Source: Hyphomicrobiaceae bacterium (GTDB lineage Bacteria; Pseudomonadota; Alphaproteobacteria; Rhizobiales; JAKIUO01). From it: a stretch of 9,382 nucleotides of DNA. A program made the position numbers and the translations under genes. The DNA lies in the NCBI GenBank assembly GCA_021647535.1, contig JAKIUO010000116.1:1-9382 (forward strand), given 5' to 3'. Positions 6,175 through 9,382 of the stretch are shown here, in pieces. The notes beneath the pieces are model-generated. The model had not been told where the DNA came from, did not search any database, and saw nothing but the letters and a program-made list of their open reading frames with translations. Numbering within the stretch: the first letter of the stretch is position 1; every line of letters begins with the position of its first letter.

Positions 6175-6642
6175 ATGGGTGCATTGATTGATGTTGTCGA
6201 AGAATATCTCATTGAAATCGGTTGGAAATTCGAAAAAGATGACGACAATGATGTCATCAAGACCGGGGTCAATGCCAAAAATGCATCTTTTCGGCTGATC
6301 ATTTACAGCCTCGAAGAAAAAGATCTGCTGACGATTTATGTGGCGCAGGACAATAATGTGCCGGAAAACAAGCGCATTTTGTTGGCTGAATTTATCGCCA
6401 GAGCCAATTACGGGCTTAATCTGGGCAATTTTGATATTGATATGGAAGACGGCGAACTCGGCTACAAGGTTTCTGTCGATCTTGAGGGCGGCACTTTGTC
6501 AGCGGATATGGTCGGCAATATGGTCGGCGCAGGCGTTTCGACGATGGATCAGTATTACCCCGGCCTGATGGCGGTTTTGTTTAGTAACGCAACCCCCGAA
6601 GAAGCCATAATTCAGATCGAACGCCCCCCCACAACGCATTAG
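6175..6642 (+). CDS. YbjN domain-containing protein
   Basis: 155 residues, acidic, with no signal peptide or membrane segment, so probably cytoplasmic. The opening helix ALIDVVEEYLIEIGWKF, the central strand-rich part (SFRLIIYSLEEKDLLTIYV) and the segment RILLAEFIARANYGLNLGNFDIDMEDGELGYKVSVDLEG match the YbjN family, which has a fold related to type III secretion chaperones. The C-terminal STMDQYYPGLMAVLFSNATPEEAI is typical of alphaproteobacterial members. E. coli YbjN has been linked to stress and motility control, but no molecular activity is established. The start at 6175 is set by GGAGGG at 6164-6169; an ATG at 6154 in the same frame lies upstream of that site. From memory, alphaproteobacterial homologues often sit next to proC; that partner is absent here. 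The TAG stop lies inside the first hairpin of the chain that follows. Confidence 0.85.
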   Translation: MGALIDVVEEYLIEIGWKFEKDDDNDVIKTGVNAKNASFRLIIYSLEEKDLLTIYVAQDNNVPENKRILLAEFIARANYGLNLGNFDIDMEDGELGYKVSVDLEGGTLSADMVGNMVGAGVSTMDQYYPGLMAVLFSNATPEEAIIQIERPPTTH

Positions 6643-6797
6643 CTGCGTGCCGCAGCTTGCCCTCGCCGGGCAGGCATCTTCGCAGATGGCGTTGGGGCCC
6701 AATCCCCAAACCCCAATTTGAAATGGGGTGCAGGGGATCATCCCCTGCTGCCAGCTGCACAAGCTGCCCGTCTGGCGCAGACACGCGCGGTACGCGC
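6641..6797. repeat. Chain of nine abutting short hairpins between ybjN-family gene and pyrF
   Basis: Nine inverted repeats stand side by side with gaps of 0-3 nt: 6641-6657 (AGCTGCG/CGCAGCT), 6658-6672 (TGCCC/GGGCA), 6675-6688 (CATCT/AGATG), 6692-6709 (TTGGGG/CCCCAA), 6710-6729 (ACCCCA/TGGGGT), 6730-6748 (GCAGGGGAT/ATCCCCTGC, one-base centre), 6752-6766 (CAGCT/AGCTG), 6770-6782 (GTCTG/CAGAC) and 6785-6797 (GCGCG/CGCGC). All listed stems are perfect. The middle three share interchangeable G4 and C4 runs, so alternative pairing is possible. I remember similar GGGG/CCCC palindromic clusters as dispersed intergenic repeats in some alphaproteobacteria, so a REP-like mosaic element is the first explanation; I cannot confirm other copies from one window. 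Confidence 0.7.
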
Positions 6798-6801
6798 TTT
6801 T
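6785..6801 (+). terminator. Possible intrinsic terminator at the end of the hairpin chain
   Basis: The last hairpin, GCGCG-GTA-CGCGC (6785-6797), is followed directly by TTTT (6798-6801), a short but terminator-like tail on the plus strand. If it works, it would end ybjN transcription and leave pyrF dependent on a promoter I cannot place, because only 13 nt separate it from the pyrF ATG. The short T run and the tight spacing to the pyrF ribosome site (6806-6809) argue for leaky termination or a leader role. Confidence 0.35.
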
Positions 6802-6814
6802 AAGCGGAGAGAAT

Positions 6815-7507
6815 ATGACCCCGACCGACCGCATTATCGTCGCCCTCGACTTCCCCTCTATTGAGGAGGCGCGTGACATGGCCAAACAATTGCGCGGTCG
6901 TGTTGGTGTGTTTAAAATCGGCATGGAGCTGGTTTATTCTGGCGGGCTGGAGCTGGCGCGCGAGCTGGCTGGGCAGGGGGAGAAGGTTTTTCTTGATCTG
7001 AAATTACTTGATATTGGTCACACGGTGATGAGTGCTACCAAGGCGGTGTCTCGTCTTGGGGTGTCGTTTTTGACGGTTCATGCGGTCGATGAAAAGACGC
7101 TGCTGGCGGCTGTTGAGGGACGCGGGGATACGGCGCTTAAATTGCTGGGCGTGACAGTGATGACCAATCTGGATGCGAAAGACCTTGAGCAACAGGGCAT
7201 TGCGGGTTTGTCGCCGCGCGATCTGGCGCAAAAACGGGCGGTGATGGCGGCAAATTGCGGCTTTGATGGTGTGATTACCTCGGGCCATGAGGCGGCGTTT
7301 ATTCGCCAGAGTCTTGGCGCACAAAAGCTAATCATCACGCCGGGTATCAGACCAGCCGGGGCAGACATTGACGATCAAAGCCGCGTGATGAGCCCCGCGC
7401 AAGCTGTGGACGCGGGGGCTGATTATCTGGTCATCGGGCGGCCGATTACGCAGGCGGAAGATCCTGTTAAGGCCGTGGAAATGATCGCACGCGAACTGGC
7501 GTCATAA
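6815..7507 (+). CDS. pyrF: Orotidine 5'-phosphate decarboxylase
   Basis: 230 residues, usual length. It decarboxylates OMP to UMP, the last step of de novo pyrimidine synthesis, in the cytoplasm. The fold is a TIM barrel with IIVALDF (7-13), the FKIGMEL strand with Lys34, and the catalytic tetrad region FLDLKLLDIGHTV (59-71) carrying Asp61, Lys63 and Asp66 in the expected D-x-K-x-x-D pattern. The phosphate-binding C-terminal part has TPGIRP followed by DYLVIGRPIT. Family members often read DLKFHDIPNT at the active site, so LLDIGHT is a mild variant that keeps the catalytic residues. The start at ATG 6815 is preceded by GGAG (6806-6809). A GTG at 6728 in the same frame would add 29 residues that only translate the hairpin chain. 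The next gene follows after 31 nt, so the two may be co-transcribed. Confidence 0.97.
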   Translation: MTPTDRIIVALDFPSIEEARDMAKQLRGRVGVFKIGMELVYSGGLELARELAGQGEKVFLDLKLLDIGHTVMSATKAVSRLGVSFLTVHAVDEKTLLAAVEGRGDTALKLLGVTVMTNLDAKDLEQQGIAGLSPRDLAQKRAVMAANCGFDGVITSGHEAAFIRQSLGAQKLIITPGIRPAGADIDDQSRVMSPAQAVDAGADYLVIGRPITQAEDPVKAVEMIARELAS

Positions 7508-7538
7508 ACCTGCCTATCTTGGTGATCATGTTGATCTG

Positions 7539-8237
7539 ATGATATTTAATCTCTTCAGGCTACTCAAAATTATCGCGGGGATTTTTGTGCTGCTTTTACT
7601 GGCCGATTTTTTCGGACTGAAAGCGGCACCGCTGGTGGCTGATACAAAAACCGTGTCGATGACACAGGCGCAAAAATTGGCGCAACAGCTGACGACAGCG
7701 GCGCTGGCGCGGTTGCAAAGCATCGTCACCTACGATCCGGCTTATGTGGCGATTGCCTATCCGATGGGCGATGTGCCTGCTGATACCGGGGTGTGTTCGG
7801 ATGTTATTATCCGCTCTTATCGGGCGCTGGGTATTGATCTGCAAAAACGTGTGCATGAGGATATGGTGCGGGCCTTTTCAAAATATCCCAAGCGTTGGGG
7901 GCTGAAGCGTACTGATAAAAATATCGACCATCGTCGCGTCCCTAATCTGCGCCGTTTTTTTACCCGCCACGGTATGAAGCTGGCGATCAGCACGAACCCG
8001 GATGAGTATAAACCGGGCGATCTCGTCACATGGGATCTGGCGCGGCGCACTGAGGATAAGGGCAGCCTGACCGCGACCACGCTACCGCATATCGGCATTG
8101 TTACAGATCGTCTGACCCTTGATGCCGAGCGCCCGTTGATTGTCCATAATGCCGGGCGCGGACCGCAGCTCGAAGATCTGTTGTTCGACTATAAAATCAC
8201 CGGTCACTATCGCTATCTGCCAGAAGCGGCGCGCTGA
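7539..8237 (+). CDS. DUF1287 family protein, putative exported cysteine peptidase-like
   Basis: 232 residues. The N terminus has a short basic start and a hydrophobic stretch (IIAGIFVLLLLADFF, 11-25), reading as a signal peptide or membrane anchor, so the domain is probably periplasmic. The DUF1287 core begins near 65 with YDPAYVAIAYPMGDVPADTGVCSDVI (Cys86), continues with DLQKRVHEDM, the KPGDLVTWDL strand and LPHIGIV (His184), and ends with IVHNAGRGP (His203, Asn204). A conserved Cys, His and polar residue recall the NlpC/P60-like fold and suggest a peptidase or amidase acting on the cell wall, but I know of no proven activity. The ATG at 7539 has no strong ribosome site. The gene sits 31 nt after pyrF, and its last 41 nt overlap the end of the opposing PBP gene. 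Confidence 0.85.
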   Translation: MIFNLFRLLKIIAGIFVLLLLADFFGLKAAPLVADTKTVSMTQAQKLAQQLTTAALARLQSIVTYDPAYVAIAYPMGDVPADTGVCSDVIIRSYRALGIDLQKRVHEDMVRAFSKYPKRWGLKRTDKNIDHRRVPNLRRFFTRHGMKLAISTNPDEYKPGDLVTWDLARRTEDKGSLTATTLPHIGIVTDRLTLDAERPLIVHNAGRGPQLEDLLFDYKITGHYRYLPEAAR

Positions 8238-9382
8238 TGTCTTCCTTGAGCATCGCTGAATTGCTAATGGTTCGATGAACAATGATGTCTGTCAGCGGGG
8301 CGGTGCGCTGCACGATGATATTATTGGCAACCAGATGAGGGCGCGGGCGCAGGCCGGGCAGAGGTTTGGGCTTCTTGCCGTGCAGGGCCATTTGCATGAT
8401 CTGCTTCCATAAAAGGGCCGGAAGTTCGCCGCCAGAGGCTCTGTTGGTGGGGCTGTTATCATCATTGCCGGTCCAGATGCCAGCGGTGTAATGGGCGCTA
8501 TAGCCGATGAACCAGGCATCGCGATAATCGGTTGTGGTGCCGGTTTTGCCAGCCGTTGCGTGCTCTTCAAGAGCTGCGCGTTTGCCGGTGCCAGTGCGCA
8601 TGACTTCACTCAGCATATCATTCATGCCATAGATATAGCGGCGCTTGATGATGCGGTTGGTGTGGGTCTTTGGCGTGGCGTAAAGCACTTCGCCATTTTT
8701 TGTGCTGACCTGCTTGATGATATGGGGCAGGGCTTCATAGCCGCCATTCATGAAGGGCACGTAGGCGCCGGTCATCTCCAGCACGGTGACTTCGCTGGAA
8801 CCAAGCGCCAGAGAAGGGCGCTTTTTGAGAGGCGTGTGAATGCCCAGTTTTTTTGCTGTGCGGATGACATGATCCAGCCCAACCTCATTGGCCAGTCTGG
8901 CGGCAACCGGGTTGATCGAACTGGCCAGCGCCTTGCGCATGGTGACGGGGCCACGGTGAAAACGGGCATAGTTACGCGGTCGCCAGCCTTCGATTTTAAT
9001 GTTTTCATCATTGACGATGCTATCGGCGGTGCGCCCTTTTTCCAGGGCTGCCAGAAAGACGATGGGTTTGAAAGCAGAGCCTGGCTGGCGGTGGGCTTTG
9101 GTGACACGATTAAACTGGCTTTGTTTGTAAGAAGCACCCCCAACCATCAACTTGATGCCGCCCTTTGTATCCATCAAAACGGCAGCGGCCTGATCGACAC
9201 TTTTAGCCAGTTTGTGCTGGTCGATAAAGTTTTTGACCATTTGCTGGGATTTGACCTGCCAGTTATAATCAAGGGTGGTGGTCACCACCAGATCGCGATC
9301 CGTTCGACCGATGTGTCGTTGCAATTGTTCCATGATCCAGTCAACGGAATATTCGGTGTCGGTGGGGGGTTTTTGCAGCCGA
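8197..9382 (-). CDS. Class A penicillin-binding protein (PBP1A family), C-terminal part
   Basis: Partial: the frame is open through the right edge (RLQKPPTDTEYSVDWI precedes the first in-window Met at 9333) and ends with TGA at 8199-8197. The visible part is the linker and the whole transpeptidase domain: active-site SAFK (serine codon 9078-9076, in QPGSAFKP), SIN (codons near 8919-8911) and KTGT (lysine codon 8547-8545), then FIGYS and IWTGND. The lost N-terminal part should hold the membrane anchor and the glycosyltransferase. Such enzymes polymerise and cross-link peptidoglycan in the periplasm. The tail after LPGLRPRP is short and has two similar pieces, NIIVQRTAPLTD and DIIVHRT. The LVVTTTLDYNWQ linker is typical of PBP1A relatives. 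It could also be annotated as PBP1C-like or mrcA-like; the class is certain, the subfamily likely. The gene ends inside the convergent DUF1287 gene. Confidence 0.93.
   Translation of the reverse strand, partial: RLQKPPTDTEYSVDWIMEQLQRHIGRTDRDLVVTTTLDYNWQVKSQQMVKNFIDQHKLAKSVDQAAAVLMDTKGGIKLMVGGASYKQSQFNRVTKAHRQPGSAFKPIVFLAALEKGRTADSIVNDENIKIEGWRPRNYARFHRGPVTMRKALASSINPVAARLANEVGLDHVIRTAKKLGIHTPLKKRPSLALGSSEVTVLEMTGAYVPFMNGGYEALPHIIKQVSTKNGEVLYATPKTHTNRIIKRRYIYGMNDMLSEVMRTGTGKRAALEEHATAGKTGTTTDYRDAWFIGYSAHYTAGIWTGNDDNSPTNRASGGELPALLWKQIMQMALHGKKPKPLPGLRPRPHLVANNIIVQRTAPLTDIIVHRTISNSAMLKEDISAPLLADSDSDR

Noticed and set aside
6641..6797. CRISPR array
   Set aside because: The stems differ from one another, there is no constant repeat and no spacer of regular length, and no cas gene is nearby.
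6728..6814. GTG extension of pyrF by 29 codons
   Set aside because: The added peptide merely translates the hairpin chain; ATG 6815 has its own ribosome site and gives the standard OMP decarboxylase N terminus.

Overview
The window looks like a chromosomal segment of an alphaproteobacterium of moderate GC. This rests on a FixL/FixJ-type oxygen-sensing pair, a FixK/FNR-type box, DnaK and DnaJ sequences of alphaproteobacterial character, a YbjN-family protein of the kind common in that class, and an alphaproteobacterial-looking class A penicillin-binding protein. I cannot name the genus from sequence alone. I see no phage, insertion sequence, tRNA, rRNA or CRISPR array.

Layout. On the minus strand at the left edge lie fixL (58-1197) and, 3 nt downstream, the first 18 codons of a response regulator (fixJ, cut by the window edge). 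A gene-free stretch of about 700 nt follows. It holds a tandem 20-bp repeat, a FixK/FNR box (1372-1385), a -10-like hexamer placed for a rightward FNR-activated promoter, two abutting strong hairpins that look like a small RNA, a likely dnaK promoter and a folded dnaK leader. Then on the plus strand come dnaK, an FkbM-family SAM methyltransferase inserted between the chaperone genes, dnaJ, a YbjN-family gene, a chain of nine short hairpins, pyrF, and a DUF1287 putative cysteine peptidase. At the right edge, on the minus strand, is the transpeptidase part of a class A PBP. Its 3' end overlaps the DUF1287 gene by 41 bp.

How they work together. FixL (heme PAS plus histidine kinase) should sense oxygen and phosphorylate FixJ; the nearby FixK/FNR box is a natural downstream or feedback target. 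DnaK and DnaJ form the Hsp70 core machine (GrpE is not in the window), with the methyltransferase probably co-transcribed and closely spaced with dnaJ. PyrF performs the last step of UMP synthesis. The DUF1287 protein and the PBP both probably act at the cell envelope.

The least ordinary parts are non-coding: the candidate oxygen-responsive sRNA with a C/U-rich loop (about 1420-1515), the hairpin chain between ybjN and pyrF (6641-6797), and the multibranch dnaK leader (1824-1897). All three are structural inferences from visible complementarity, with no expression or conservation data.
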